Shown here in pieces: positions 26,809 through 37,366 of a DNA stretch of 64,000 bases; the stretch's first letter is position 1, and every line of letters starts with the position of its first letter. Source of the DNA: Aminobacter sp039907765 (GTDB lineage: Bacteria > Pseudomonadota > Alphaproteobacteria > Rhizobiales > Rhizobiaceae); contig NZ_JARDJI010000002.1 in NCBI RefSeq assembly GCF_039907765.1, positions 186,001 to 250,000 on the forward strand. Direction: 5' to 3'. The position numbers were made by a program, and so were the translations under genes. The notes under the pieces are model-generated. The model was not told the DNA's origin and ran no database searches. It worked only from the letters and a program-made list of their open reading frames with translations.

Positions 26809-27414
26809 ATGAGTGAAGCCCTGAAGGACCTTGCCGCCTATATCGCGGAAAAGCTCGACGCTGACATCGAGGAAAGCGTGCTCGCCTATGGCGAGTTGAC
26901 GCTGACGGTGAAGGCTGCCGACATCGTCGACGTGCTGACCTTCCTGCGCAACGACGTGCAGTGCCAGTTCGTCTCGTTCATCGATGTGTCGGGCGTCGAC
27001 TATCCGCAGCGCGCCAAGCGCTTCGACGTCGTCTACCACCTCCTGTCGCCGCGGCAGAACCTGCGCATCCGCGTCAAGGTGCGCACGGACGAGGACACGC
27101 CGGTCCCGTCCGTCACCCCGGTCTATCCGGGCGCCGACTGGTTCGAGCGCGAGGCCTACGACATGTACGGCATCCTGTTCTCGGGCCATCCCGACCTGCG
27201 CCGCCTTCTGACCGACTACGGCTTCGAAGGACACCCGCTGCGCAAGGACTTCCCGCTCACCGGCTTCGTCGAAGTGCGCTACGACGACGAGCAGAAGCGC
27301 GTCGTCTACGAGCCGGTCGAACTCAAGCAGGAATTCCGCAATTTCGACTTTTTGTCTCCCTGGGAGGGCACCGAATATGTGCTGCCGGGCGACGAAAAAG
27401 CCAAGACGAATTGA
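26809..27414 (+). CDS. nuoC: NADH-quinone oxidoreductase subunit C
   Basis: 201-residue connecting subunit (30 kDa-type) with the signature YPGADWFEREAYDMYGILFSGHPDLRRLLTDYGFEGHPLRKDFPL. Separate from nuoD, unlike the fused NuoCD of enterobacteria. Starts six bases after nuoB. Confidence 0.97.
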   Translation: MSEALKDLAAYIAEKLDADIEESVLAYGELTLTVKAADIVDVLTFLRNDVQCQFVSFIDVSGVDYPQRAKRFDVVYHLLSPRQNLRIRVKVRTDEDTPVPSVTPVYPGADWFEREAYDMYGILFSGHPDLRRLLTDYGFEGHPLRKDFPLTGFVEVRYDDEQKRVVYEPVELKQEFRNFDFLSPWEGTEYVLPGDEKAKTN

Positions 27415-27423
27415 GGCGGCGAA

Positions 27424-28614
27424 ATGGCTGAAACCTCCGTCCGCAACTTCAACATCAACTTCGGCCCGCAGCACCCGGCCGCGCACGGCGTTCTGCGCCT
27501 GGTGCTCGAGCTCGACGGCGAGGTGGTCGACCGCGTCGATCCGCATATCGGCCTCTTGCACCGCGGCACCGAGAAGCTGATCGAGCAGAAGACCTATCTG
27601 CAGGCCGTGCCCTATTTCGACCGGCTCGACTATGTCGCGCCGATGAACCAGGAGCACGCCTTTGCGCTGGCGGTCGAGCGCCTGCACGGCATCGAGGTGC
27701 CGAAGCGCGGCCAGCTGATCCGCGTGCTCTATTCCGAGATCGGCCGTATCCTTTCGCACCTGCTCAACGTCACCACGCAGGCGATGGACGTCGGAGCGCT
27801 GACCCCGCCGCTGTGGGGCTTCGAAGAGCGCGAGAAGCTGATGGTGTTCTATGAGCGCGCCTGCGGCGCGCGCATGCACGCGGCCTATTTCCGGCCGGGC
27901 GGCGTCCACCAGGACCTGCCGCAGAAGCTGGTCGAGGACATCGGCAAGTGGATCGATCCGTTCCTGCAGACGGTGAAGAACCTCGACGAGCTCCTGACCC
28001 CCAACCGCATCTTCAAGCAGCGCAACGTCGACATCGGCGTGGTGTCGCTCGACGACGCCTGGGCCTGGGGCTTCTCGGGCGTGATGGTGCGCGGTTCTGG
28101 CGCTGCCTGGGACCTGCGCAAGAGCCAGCCCTACGAATGCTATCCGGAGATGGACTTCGACATTCCGGTCGGCAAGAACGGCGACTGCTACGACCGCTAT
28201 CTCATCCGCATGGAAGAGATGCGCCAGTCGGCGAAGATCATGCGCCAGTGCGTCGACCTGCTGCTCGGCAAGGAGAGCACCGGTCCGGTGTCGAACATCG
28301 ACGGCAAGGTGGTTCCGCCGAAGCGCGGCGACATGAAGCGCTCGATGGAATCGCTCATCCATCACTTCAAGCTCTACACCGAGGGCTACCGCGTGCCGGC
28401 CGGCGAGGTCTACGCGGCCGTCGAGGCGCCCAAGGGCGAGTTCGGCGTCTATCTCGTTTCCGACGGCTCAAACAAGCCGTACCGCTGCAAGCTGCGCGCG
28501 CCGGGCTTCGCCCATCTCCAGGCGATGGATTTCCTGTGCCGCGGCCACATGCTGGCGGATATATCGGCCGTTCTCGGCTCCCTCGACATCGTGTTTGGTG
28601 AGGTCGACCGCTAA
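27424..28614 (+). CDS. nuoD: NADH-quinone oxidoreductase subunit D
   Basis: 396-residue 49 kDa-type subunit lining the quinone cavity. The N-terminus FNINFGPQHPAAHGVLRLVLELDGE carries the conserved His loop. It also has PHIGLLHRGTEKLIE, and ends DIVFGEVDR as usual. It directly abuts nuoE. Confidence 0.97.
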   Translation: MAETSVRNFNINFGPQHPAAHGVLRLVLELDGEVVDRVDPHIGLLHRGTEKLIEQKTYLQAVPYFDRLDYVAPMNQEHAFALAVERLHGIEVPKRGQLIRVLYSEIGRILSHLLNVTTQAMDVGALTPPLWGFEEREKLMVFYERACGARMHAAYFRPGGVHQDLPQKLVEDIGKWIDPFLQTVKNLDELLTPNRIFKQRNVDIGVVSLDDAWAWGFSGVMVRGSGAAWDLRKSQPYECYPEMDFDIPVGKNGDCYDRYLIRMEEMRQSAKIMRQCVDLLLGKESTGPVSNIDGKVVPPKRGDMKRSMESLIHHFKLYTEGYRVPAGEVYAAVEAPKGEFGVYLVSDGSNKPYRCKLRAPGFAHLQAMDFLCRGHMLADISAVLGSLDIVFGEVDR

Positions 28615-29754
28615 ATGTCAGTCCGCCGTCTCGCAGAAGCCAGCGTCCAGCCAGCCTCGTTCGCCTTCAACAAGGCGTTCACTTCGCAGGCGAAAACCTG
28701 GATCAAGAAGTACCCCAAGGGCCGCGAACAGTCGGCCGTGATCCCGCTGCTCATGCTTGCGCAGGAGCAGGACGGCTGGGTGACCAAGGCTGCCATCGAG
28801 CACGTCGCGGACATGCTCGGCATGCCCTACATCCGCGTCCTCGAAGTCGCGACCTTCTACACGCAGTTCCAGCTGAAGCCGGTCGGCACGCGCGCTCACG
28901 TCCAGGTCTGCGGCACCACGCCGTGCATGCTGCGCGGCTCGGAAGAGCTGATGGACGTCTGCCGTTCGAAGATCCACCACGACCAGTTCCACACCAACGA
29001 GGCGGGCACGCTGTCGTGGGAAGAGGTCGAGTGCCTTGGCGCCTGCGTGAACGCGCCGATGGTCATGATCTTCAAGGACACCTACGAGGACCTGACGCCG
29101 GAGCGGCTCGCCGAGATCATCGACCTGTTCGAGGCGGGCAAGGGCAACCAGGTGAAGCCCGGCCCGCAGACCGGCCGCCACTATTCGGCGCCGATCACCG
29201 GCTTCACTTCGCTCAAGGACGAGAAGGGTGTGCTGAAGACCACCCGCGACAAGGAGGCCAAGGCCGCCGCCAAGGCAGCCAAGGTCGCAGCCGTCGAACC
29301 GACGATACCACCGTCGAATGCAGCCAAGCCCAAGACCGATGCGATCGAGACCAGCCCGGCGGTGAAGTCGCCGTCCAAGGTCAAGGCGGCACCGGCGGCC
29401 GAGAAGGCCGTCAGCGTCACGGCACCGAAGCCCGCTGCCAATAAGGCCGCTGCTCCGGCCAAGCCGTCGCTCGAGGACAAGAACCGTCCGGCCGGTATCG
29501 CCCGCCCGGCCGCGGTCGACGACCTCAAGCTGATCTCCGGCGTCGGCCCGAAGATCGAGGGCACGCTGCACGAACTCGGCATCTTCACCTTTGCGCAGGT
29601 GGCTGCGTGGAAGAAGGCCGAGCGCGATTGGGTCGACGGCTACCTGAATTTCAAGGGTCGCATCGAACGCGACGACTGGGTCAAGCAGGCCAAGGCGCTC
29701 GCCAAGGGCGGCGTGGCCGAATACATCCGCGTCTTCGGCAAGAAGCCGGTCTGA
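28615..29754 (+). CDS. nuoE: NADH-quinone oxidoreductase subunit E with C-terminal H3TH-like extension
   Basis: The first ~170 residues are the 24 kDa-type subunit. The 2Fe-2S ligands are Cys99, Cys104, Cys140 and Cys144 (CGTTPC and CLGAC). The protein then runs on to 379 residues, against about 160-240 in most bacteria. An Ala/Lys/Pro-rich linker (about 200-300) leads to a folded tail, DDLKLISGVGPKIEGTLHELGIFTFAQVAAW through WVKQAKALAKGG. The tail resembles a helix-hairpin-helix/H3TH domain (flap-endonuclease-like). A near copy is found in the protein at 31788-32531. I know similar extensions from other Hyphomicrobiales, but not their role. Confidence 0.95.
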   Translation: MSVRRLAEASVQPASFAFNKAFTSQAKTWIKKYPKGREQSAVIPLLMLAQEQDGWVTKAAIEHVADMLGMPYIRVLEVATFYTQFQLKPVGTRAHVQVCGTTPCMLRGSEELMDVCRSKIHHDQFHTNEAGTLSWEEVECLGACVNAPMVMIFKDTYEDLTPERLAEIIDLFEAGKGNQVKPGPQTGRHYSAPITGFTSLKDEKGVLKTTRDKEAKAAAKAAKVAAVEPTIPPSNAAKPKTDAIETSPAVKSPSKVKAAPAAEKAVSVTAPKPAANKAAAPAKPSLEDKNRPAGIARPAAVDDLKLISGVGPKIEGTLHELGIFTFAQVAAWKKAERDWVDGYLNFKGRIERDDWVKQAKALAKGGVAEYIRVFGKKPV

Positions 29755-29767
29755 GGGTCAGGCAGCA

Positions 29768-30393
29768 ATGGGAAGCTTCGGCAAGAGAGGGCAGGATATG
29801 CAGCGTTCGGCGAACGCGGCGCGCCCGCTTGCCGGCCGCACGCCGACGCAGCAAAAGCCCGGTCCGCATGTGATCTACCGCGAAGGCGAAGCCGAACGCC
29901 CGACGTTCCACGGGTCGTTCGCAGAGCTGCATTGGCCAAAGTTCGGAGCGGTCGCGGCGGCGTTGTTCGCGTTCGGATACTATGTGATGTCCGGCAAACG
30001 CGATCTTTTCAGCCTCGTGCTCGCGACGCTGCTCGCGGGGGGCATCGTCTATTTCGTGCTCAACCGGTTTCGCAAGTCCGTGGACGATGTCCATACCGCC
30101 CGCACCGAGATTTTCAGGTCGCCGCGCTTTGCTGTCGGCGCCCTGCTGGGTTTCGGCTATTTCGTTTATTCGACCTTCTTCGGTGCGGTCGAATCCACGG
30201 GCAACGAGTTCACCGATGCCGTGGCGCAATTCCAGGATCCGCTGACGCCGTTCCGTGACGGCTTCCAGCAAAAGGATTTGGCCGCGGTTGCCATGCTCAT
30301 TCTCAAGGCCGCCGGCATGATGGTTTTCGGCGGCCTGATCGTAAGAACCATAGCCAAGCGCGTGCTCGGCGAAGAAGGCGGGAGCGCCACCTG

Positions 30394-30394
<1 letters not shown>
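29768..30394 (+). CDS. Accessory membrane protein between nuoE and nuoF
   Basis: A 208-residue protein with three or four hydrophobic segments (around residues 58-72, 80-98, 118-135 and 170-190) and a basic, Pro-rich N-terminus. It has no motif I recognise. It overlaps the nuoF start by one base and has the codon usage of its neighbours, so it is a true member of the complex I transcript. It could be an assembly or membrane-anchor factor. An internal ATG at 29798 is an alternative start. Confidence 0.78.
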
Positions 30395-31695
<1,301 letters not shown>

Positions 31696-31787
31696 CGAAA
31701 TATCAGAAAGTGCGGGCCCAAGGCCCGATGGCAAAACAGGAAACGACGAGGCAGAGGCGAACGGCGAAAGCGACAAGGAGCTTATCG

Positions 31788-32531
31788 ATGTCGACATTTC
31801 CCATTCCCGAAGTTGCAGTGCCTGACATGGAACGTATGGAGCAGATGAACAGAGACTTCGCGGCGATGATGCTGCCGAAGGAGTTCGCCGGCGCGGCGAA
31901 CCTCTTCGTGCATCCTGCCGCAGGCGTCGCTGCTGCCTCCGCACTCGGCGTCGGATTCGCCAGCCACGCGTTCGGCGTTTGGATGGGAGCCGTGACGGGG
32001 GCAACCGAAGCTGCGCAACGCATGTTCTCGCCGGACTACGGCGACTTCGCCGGCGCCCTGCATGTCGCGGCGTCGCACGAAACGGCAGCCAGGCGGGCCG
32101 AGGCCACCACCGCCTCGCTGATCGCCGACGTCAAAACGTTGGCACGCAAGCTGGAGCAGGCGAAGCAGCCTGAGGTTGCCGAGGCGGCACCGGCAGAGCC
32201 TGTGGAACAGGCGCCGGTCGCGGAAGCAGCCGGTACGCTGCTGCCCGAGGACTTCAGGCAACCGCGCTCGGTCGACAGGCCGGAAACGCCAGACGACCTG
32301 AAGGCGATCTCCGGCATCGGGCCGAAGCTCGAGCAGGTGCTGAACGGCCTGGGCATCTGGACCTGGGTGCAGATAGCCGCCTGGACGCCGGCGGAGGTGG
32401 CCTGGGCGGACGACTACCTGGGTTTCAAGGGCCGGATAGGCCGGGACGACTGGATAGGGCAGGCGGCCACGCTTGCCGGCCACGCATCGGCCCGAAAATC
32501 GGACACGATTTTCGGAAAGCCCGATGCGTAG
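31788..32531 (+). CDS. Soluble protein with C-terminal H3TH-like domain, in the nuo operon
   Basis: 247 residues. The N-terminal ~110 residues (MSTFPIPEVAVPDMERMEQMNRDF ...) look helical and phasin-like. A short Ala/Glu/Pro linker follows. The C-terminal domain, DDLKAISGIGPKLEQVLNGLGIWTWVQIAAW through RDDWIGQAATLAGHA, parallels the NuoE tail almost residue for residue. AAGGAG eight bases before the ATG at 31788 supports this start over an ATG at 31728. The last ten or so codons (ARKSDTIFGKPDA) and the stop lie in a dispersed repeat. Function unknown. Confidence 0.82.
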   Translation: MSTFPIPEVAVPDMERMEQMNRDFAAMMLPKEFAGAANLFVHPAAGVAAASALGVGFASHAFGVWMGAVTGATEAAQRMFSPDYGDFAGALHVAASHETAARRAEATTASLIADVKTLARKLEQAKQPEVAEAAPAEPVEQAPVAEAAGTLLPEDFRQPRSVDRPETPDDLKAISGIGPKLEQVLNGLGIWTWVQIAAWTPAEVAWADDYLGFKGRIGRDDWIGQAATLAGHASARKSDTIFGKPDA

Positions 32532-32585
32532 AGTCTAAGTGCTAGAGCGTCCTTAGCGCGTCCGAATGGACGCGCGGCGCTCTAG
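32492..32585. repeat. Dispersed palindromic repeat between the H3TH protein gene and nuoG
   Basis: It consists of CCGAAAATC-N6-GATTTTCGG (32492-32515) and, after a short spacer, a two-tier hairpin: CTAGAGCG (32542-32549) with CGCTCTAG (32578-32585), enclosing GCGCGTCC (32556-32563) with GGACGCGC (32568-32575). From memory this combination is found many times between genes in Mesorhizobium-like genomes. The left part is translated as the end of the upstream protein. Confidence 0.7.
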
Positions 32586-32671
32586 AAACTGAGTTGAAGA
32601 ATTCGGGGGCGCAGCCAAGGCCGCGCCTCTCGCAGGACGGAATGCGGGTTAGCCGCGGGATTTGAGGCGCT

Positions 32672-34753
32672 ATGGCAAAGCTTAAGGTCGACGGGAAAGA
32701 GATTTCGGTACCCGACCACTATACGCTGCTGCAGGCGGCGGAAGAGGCGGGCGCGGAAGTGCCGCGCTTCTGTTTCCATGAGCGGCTGTCGATCGCCGGC
32801 AACTGCCGCATGTGCCTGGTCGAGGTGAAGGGTGGACCGCCCAAGCCTGCGGCTTCCTGCGCCATGGGCGTGCGCGACCTGCGTCCCGGTCCGAATGGCG
32901 AGGCGCCGGAGATCTTCACCAACACGCCGATGGTCAAGAAGGCCCGCGAAGGCGTGATGGAGTTCCTGCTCATCAACCATCCGCTCGACTGCCCGATCTG
33001 CGACCAGGGCGGCGAATGCGACCTGCAGGACCAGGCGATGGCCTTCGGCCTCGACGGTTCGCGCTACAAGGAAAGCAAGCGCGCGGTCGAGGACAAGTAC
33101 ATCGGCCCGCTGGTCAAGACGATCATGACGCGCTGCATCCACTGCACGCGCTGCGTCCGCTTCACCACCGAAGTGGCCGGCATCTCCGAGCTCGGCCTGA
33201 TCGGCCGTGGCGAGGACGCCGAGATCACCACCTATCTCGAACAGGCGATGACCTCCGAGCTGCAGGGCAACGTCATCGATCTTTGCCCGGTCGGCGCGCT
33301 GACCTCGAAGCCCTATGCCTTCCAGGCGCGTCCGTGGGAGCTGACCAAGACCGAATCCATCGACGTGATGGATGCGGTCGGTTCGGCGATCCGCGTCGAC
33401 TCCAGAGGCCGCGAAGTGATGCGCATCATGCCGCGCGTCAACGAGCAGGTGAACGAGGAGTGGATCTCCGACAAGACCCGCTTCATCTGGGATGGCCTGC
33501 GCACCCAGCGCCTCGACCGCCCCTATGTGCGCCGCAACGGCCGCCTGGTGCCTGCGACCTGGGCCGAGGCCTTCGGCGCGATCAAGGATACCGTCTCCAA
33601 GACCTCGGCCGACCGCATCGGCGCCATCGCCGGCGACCTGGCCACCGTCGAGGAGATGTACGCGCTGAAGCAGCTGATCGCTTCGCTCGGATCGAAGAAC
33701 GTCGATTGCCGCCAGGACGGCGCCGCACTCGATCCGTCGCTCGGCCGCGCCAGCTACATCTTCAACCCGACCATCGAGGGCATAGAGCAGGCCGACGCCA
33801 TCCTGATCATTGGCTCCAACCCGCGCTTCGAGGCTTCGGTGCTGAACGCCCGCATCCGCAAGCGCTGGCGCGGCGGCGAGGTGCCGGTTGCCGTCATCGG
33901 CGAGGTCGGCGACCTGCGCTACGACTACGAGCAACTGGGCTCGGGCCCGGAGACGCTCAAGGATCTGGCCGAAGGCAACGGCAAGTTCTTCTCGGTTCTC
34001 AAGAAGGCTTCGCACCCGCTGATCATCGTCGGCCAGGGCGCGCTTGCCCGTACCGACGGTGCGGCCGTGCTCGGCCAGGCCGCCAAGCTGGCAGGTGCCG
34101 TCAAGGCGAGCCGGCCGGACTGGAACGGCTTTGCCGTGCTGCACACCGCAGCCGCCCGCGTCGGCGGCCTCGACATCGGCTTCGTGCCGGGCGAGGGCGG
34201 CAAGAACGTTGCCGGCATGCTGGGCGAGACGGACGTGCTGTTCCTGCTCGGCGCCGACGAGATCGACATGTCGAAGACGGGCGACGCCTTCGTGGTCTAT
34301 GTCGGCACGCATGGCGACGCCGGCGCTCACCGCGCCAACGTCATCCTGCCTGGTGCCGCCTACACCGAAAAGTCGGGCACCTACGTCAACACCGAGGGCC
34401 GCGTGCAGATGACCACCCGCGCCGGCTTTGCGCCTGGCGAGGCCAAGGAAGACTGGGCGATCCTGCGTGCACTTTCGGACGTGCTTGGCCACAAGCTGCC
34501 GTTCGATTCGCTGCAGCAGCTGCGCGCGAGGCTCCATGCCGAGTTCCCGCACATGGCTCGCGTCGATGAGATCGCCGCCGGCGACAACGACGACATCGCC
34601 AAGGTCGCCAAGCTCGGCGGCCGGCTGAACAAGGGCGCCTTCCACTCGACCGTGAAGGATTTCTACCTCACCAACCCGATCGCGCGCGCGTCGGCGGTGA
34701 TGGCCGAGTGTTCGGCATTGGCCAAGAACGGCTTCAAGCAGGCGGCGGAGTAA
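32672..34753 (+). CDS. nuoG: NADH-quinone oxidoreductase subunit G
   Basis: 693-residue 75 kDa-type iron-sulfur subunit. The N-terminal 2Fe-2S ferredoxin domain has CFHERLSIAGNCRMCLVEV. The His/Cys cluster is in HPLDCPICDQGGECDLQDQ, and further 4Fe-4S ligands are in RCIHCTRCVRF ... DLCPVGALTS. The rest is a molybdopterin-oxidoreductase-like domain without cofactor. A 140-base gap with a repeat separates it from the preceding gene. Confidence 0.97.
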   Translation: MAKLKVDGKEISVPDHYTLLQAAEEAGAEVPRFCFHERLSIAGNCRMCLVEVKGGPPKPAASCAMGVRDLRPGPNGEAPEIFTNTPMVKKAREGVMEFLLINHPLDCPICDQGGECDLQDQAMAFGLDGSRYKESKRAVEDKYIGPLVKTIMTRCIHCTRCVRFTTEVAGISELGLIGRGEDAEITTYLEQAMTSELQGNVIDLCPVGALTSKPYAFQARPWELTKTESIDVMDAVGSAIRVDSRGREVMRIMPRVNEQVNEEWISDKTRFIWDGLRTQRLDRPYVRRNGRLVPATWAEAFGAIKDTVSKTSADRIGAIAGDLATVEEMYALKQLIASLGSKNVDCRQDGAALDPSLGRASYIFNPTIEGIEQADAILIIGSNPRFEASVLNARIRKRWRGGEVPVAVIGEVGDLRYDYEQLGSGPETLKDLAEGNGKFFSVLKKASHPLIIVGQGALARTDGAAVLGQAAKLAGAVKASRPDWNGFAVLHTAAARVGGLDIGFVPGEGGKNVAGMLGETDVLFLLGADEIDMSKTGDAFVVYVGTHGDAGAHRANVILPGAAYTEKSGTYVNTEGRVQMTTRAGFAPGEAKEDWAILRALSDVLGHKLPFDSLQQLRARLHAEFPHMARVDEIAAGDNDDIAKVAKLGGRLNKGAFHSTVKDFYLTNPIARASAVMAECSALAKNGFKQAAE

Positions 34754-34761
34754 GGGCTGTC

Positions 34762-35805
34762 ATGGATACCTTCTTCTCCTTCTACGTCCTGCCGGCGTTG
34801 ATCATCCTCTTGAAGTCGGTCGTTCTGATCGTCGTCCTGCTGATCTTCGTCGCCTATATCCTCTATGCCGACCGCAAGATCTGGGCGGCGGTGCAGCTGC
34901 GTCGCGGCCCGAACGTGGTCGGTCCCTGGGGGCTCCTGCAGGCTTTCGCCGACCTGCTGAAGTTCGTCTTCAAGGAGCCGGTGATCCCGTCGGGCGCCAA
35001 CAAGGGCGTGTTCCTGCTGGCGCCGGTGGTTTCCGCCGTGCTGGCGATCGCCGCCTGGGCGGTGATCCCCGTCAGCGAAGGCTGGGCCATCGCCAACGTC
35101 AATGTCGGCATCCTCTACGTCTTCGCCATCTCTTCGCTCGAGGTCTATGGCGTGATCATGGGCGGCTGGGCGTCGAACTCGAAGTATCCGTTCCTCGGCG
35201 CGCTGCGTTCGGCCGCCCAGATGGTGTCCTATGAAGTCTCGATCGGCTTCGTCATCGTCTGCGTGCTGCTCACCGTCGGCTCGCTCAACCTCTCCGACAT
35301 CGTGATGTCGCAGGGCGACGGCATCGGCACGCGTCTCGGCCTGCCGAACACGTTCCTCGACTGGAACTGGCTCGTGCTGTTCCCGATGTTCGTGATCTTC
35401 TTCATCTCGGCGCTGGCCGAGACCAACCGCCCGCCCTTCGACCTGGTCGAAGCGGAGTCGGAGCTCGTCGCCGGTCACATGATCGAATATTCGTCGACGC
35501 CGTTCCTGCTGTTCTTCCTGGGTGAATACGTGGCCATCGTGCTGATGTGCGCGCTGACGACGATCCTGTTCCTCGGTGGGTGGCTGCCGCCCTTCGACTT
35601 CGCGCCCTTCACCTGGGTGCCGGGCGTGATCTGGTTCGTGCTCAAGGTGTGCATGGTGTTCTTCATGTTCGCCATGGTGAAGGCCTTCGTGCCGCGCTAC
35701 CGCTACGACCAGCTGATGCGCCTGGGCTGGAAGGTGTTCCTGCCGATCTCGCTGGCGATGGTCGTCATCACCGCCGCCGTACTCAAGCTTACCGGAGCCG
35801 CCTGA
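34762..35805 (+). CDS. nuoH: NADH-quinone oxidoreductase subunit H
   Basis: 347-residue membrane subunit at the quinone entry site, with eight or so helices. It has the loop YADRKIWAAVQLRRGPNVVGPWGLLQAFADLLK and the acidic loop ALAETNRPPFDLVEAESELVAGHMIEYSS. The start at 34762 gives the usual N-terminus. Its stop overlaps the nuoI start. Confidence 0.97.
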   Translation: MDTFFSFYVLPALIILLKSVVLIVVLLIFVAYILYADRKIWAAVQLRRGPNVVGPWGLLQAFADLLKFVFKEPVIPSGANKGVFLLAPVVSAVLAIAAWAVIPVSEGWAIANVNVGILYVFAISSLEVYGVIMGGWASNSKYPFLGALRSAAQMVSYEVSIGFVIVCVLLTVGSLNLSDIVMSQGDGIGTRLGLPNTFLDWNWLVLFPMFVIFFISALAETNRPPFDLVEAESELVAGHMIEYSSTPFLLFFLGEYVAIVLMCALTTILFLGGWLPPFDFAPFTWVPGVIWFVLKVCMVFFMFAMVKAFVPRYRYDQLMRLGWKVFLPISLAMVVITAAVLKLTGAA

Positions 35806-36296
35806 TGTCAGCTCTAGCCCAAGCCGCCAAGTCGCTGCTGCTGAAGGACTTCGTCGGCGCGTTCTTCCTGTCGATGCGCCAATTCTTCGCGCCGAAGCAC
35901 ACGCTGAACTACCCGCACGAGAAGGGGCCGGTCAGCCCGCGCTTCCGTGGCGAGCATGCGTTGCGCCGCTATCCCAACGGCGAGGAACGCTGCATTGCCT
36001 GCAAGCTGTGCGAGGCGATCTGCCCGGCGCAGGCCATCACCATCGAGGCCGGCCCACGCCGCAACGACGGCACCCGCCGCACGGTGCGCTACGACATCGA
36101 CATGGTGAAGTGCATCTATTGCGGCTTCTGCCAGGAGGCTTGCCCGGTCGACGCCATTGTCGAGGGGCCGAACTTCGAATTCGCGACGGAGACGCGCGAG
36201 GAGCTCTACTACGACAAGGACAAGCTGCTTGCGAACGGCGATCGTTGGGAACGCGAGATCGCGCGCAACATCGCTATGGATGCGCCGTATCGCTGA
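35805..36296 (+). CDS. nuoI: NADH-quinone oxidoreductase subunit I
   Basis: 163-residue ferredoxin-like subunit. It binds two 4Fe-4S clusters through Cys63/66/69/73 (CIACKLCEAIC) and Cys103/106/109/113 (CIYCGFCQEAC), N6a and N6b, next to NuoB. One-base overlap with nuoH. A 128-base gap follows with no recognisable signal. Confidence 0.97.
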   Translation: MSALAQAAKSLLLKDFVGAFFLSMRQFFAPKHTLNYPHEKGPVSPRFRGEHALRRYPNGEERCIACKLCEAICPAQAITIEAGPRRNDGTRRTVRYDIDMVKCIYCGFCQEACPVDAIVEGPNFEFATETREELYYDKDKLLANGDRWEREIARNIAMDAPYR

Positions 36297-36424
36297 GGCT
36301 TGAACGATGGACGGGCCTTGCCGGCTCGTCTAAGGAACGCGCGGCCAGCTCCGGAGGCGGAGCAAGGACGTGAACAGGGTGGGGCGCTGCGCGCCGAGCC
36401 CGAAAGGAAAACCGGGGGAACCCC

Positions 36425-37045
36425 ATGCTCAACGGACTTGAAGCGGTATTCTTCTACCTCTTCGCCTTCATCGCGGTGGCGTCGGCCTTCATGGTCATCT
36501 CCGCCCGCAACCCGGTTCATTCGGTGCTCTACCTGATCCTGACGTTCTTCAACGCAGCAGGCCTCTTCCTTTTGACCGGCGCCGAGTTCCTGGCGATGAT
36601 CCTCTTGGTGGTCTACGTCGGCGCGGTCGCGGTGCTGTTCCTGTTCGTCGTCATGATGCTCGACGTCGACTTCGCCGAGCTCAAGTCGGGCGCGCTGCAA
36701 TATGCCCCGATCGGCGCGCTGGTAGGCCTCATCCTCGCCGCCGAACTGATCGTCGTCACCGGCGGGTACGCCTTCGCGCCGAAGCTCGCCGAGACGGTCG
36801 CGCAGCCGACCCCGGACGTCGCGGTGCGCCACAACACGGCGGCGCTCGGCGACATCCTCTACACCGACTACATCTACTTCTTCCAGATCGCCGGCCTCGT
36901 GCTCCTGGTCGCCATGATCGGCGCCATCGTGCTGACGCTGCGCCACAAGCCGAACGTCAAGCGCCAGAGCATCCCCGCGCAGGTGGCCCGCACCCCGGCC
37001 ACCGCGATCGAGGTCAAGAAGGTCGAGACGGGCAAGGGAATCTGA
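36425..37045 (+). CDS. nuoJ: NADH-quinone oxidoreductase subunit J
   Basis: 206-residue membrane subunit with five helices: FYLFAFIAVASAFMVISARNPVHSVLYLILTFFNAAGLFLLTGAEFLAMILLVVYVGAVAVLFLFVVMML holds the conserved third-helix region. The C-terminal tail is basic and soluble. It starts the second half of the operon after a short gap. Confidence 0.96.
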   Translation: MLNGLEAVFFYLFAFIAVASAFMVISARNPVHSVLYLILTFFNAAGLFLLTGAEFLAMILLVVYVGAVAVLFLFVVMMLDVDFAELKSGALQYAPIGALVGLILAAELIVVTGGYAFAPKLAETVAQPTPDVAVRHNTAALGDILYTDYIYFFQIAGLVLLVAMIGAIVLTLRHKPNVKRQSIPAQVARTPATAIEVKKVETGKGI

Positions 37046-37047
37046 CC

Positions 37048-37356
37048 ATGGTTGTGGGCATTTCACACTATCTGACCGTTTCGGCGATCCTGTTCACGCT
37101 CGGCGTGTTCGGCATCTTCCTGAACCGCAAGAACGTCATCGTCATCCTGATGTCGGTCGAGCTCATCCTGCTCGCGGTCAATATCAACTTCGTGGCGTTC
37201 TCGGCCCAGCTCGGCGACCTCGTCGGGCAGGTGTTCGCGCTGTTCGTGCTCACGGTGGCCGCAGCCGAGGCGGCGATCGGTCTTGCCATTCTGGTCGTAT
37301 TCTTCCGCAACCGCGGGTCCATCGCGGTCGAAGACGTGAACATGATGAAGGGCTGA
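37048..37356 (+). CDS. nuoK: NADH-quinone oxidoreductase subunit K
   Basis: 102-residue subunit with three helices. The membrane-buried glutamates of the proton path lie in MSVELILLAVNINFVAF and in VAAAEAAIGLAILV. Starts two bases after nuoJ. Confidence 0.97.
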   Translation: MVVGISHYLTVSAILFTLGVFGIFLNRKNVIVILMSVELILLAVNINFVAFSAQLGDLVGQVFALFVLTVAAAEAAIGLAILVVFFRNRGSIAVEDVNMMKG

Positions 37357-37366
37357 CGGGACAAAA

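Noticed and set aside
26194..28365. Minus-strand frame of 723 codons opposite nuoB-nuoD
   Set aside because: Lies fully antisense to three clear complex I genes; composition typical of the complementary frame of GC-rich genes.
32582..34645. Minus-strand frame of 687 codons opposite nuoG
   Set aside because: Antisense shadow of nuoG with no start signal or family match.
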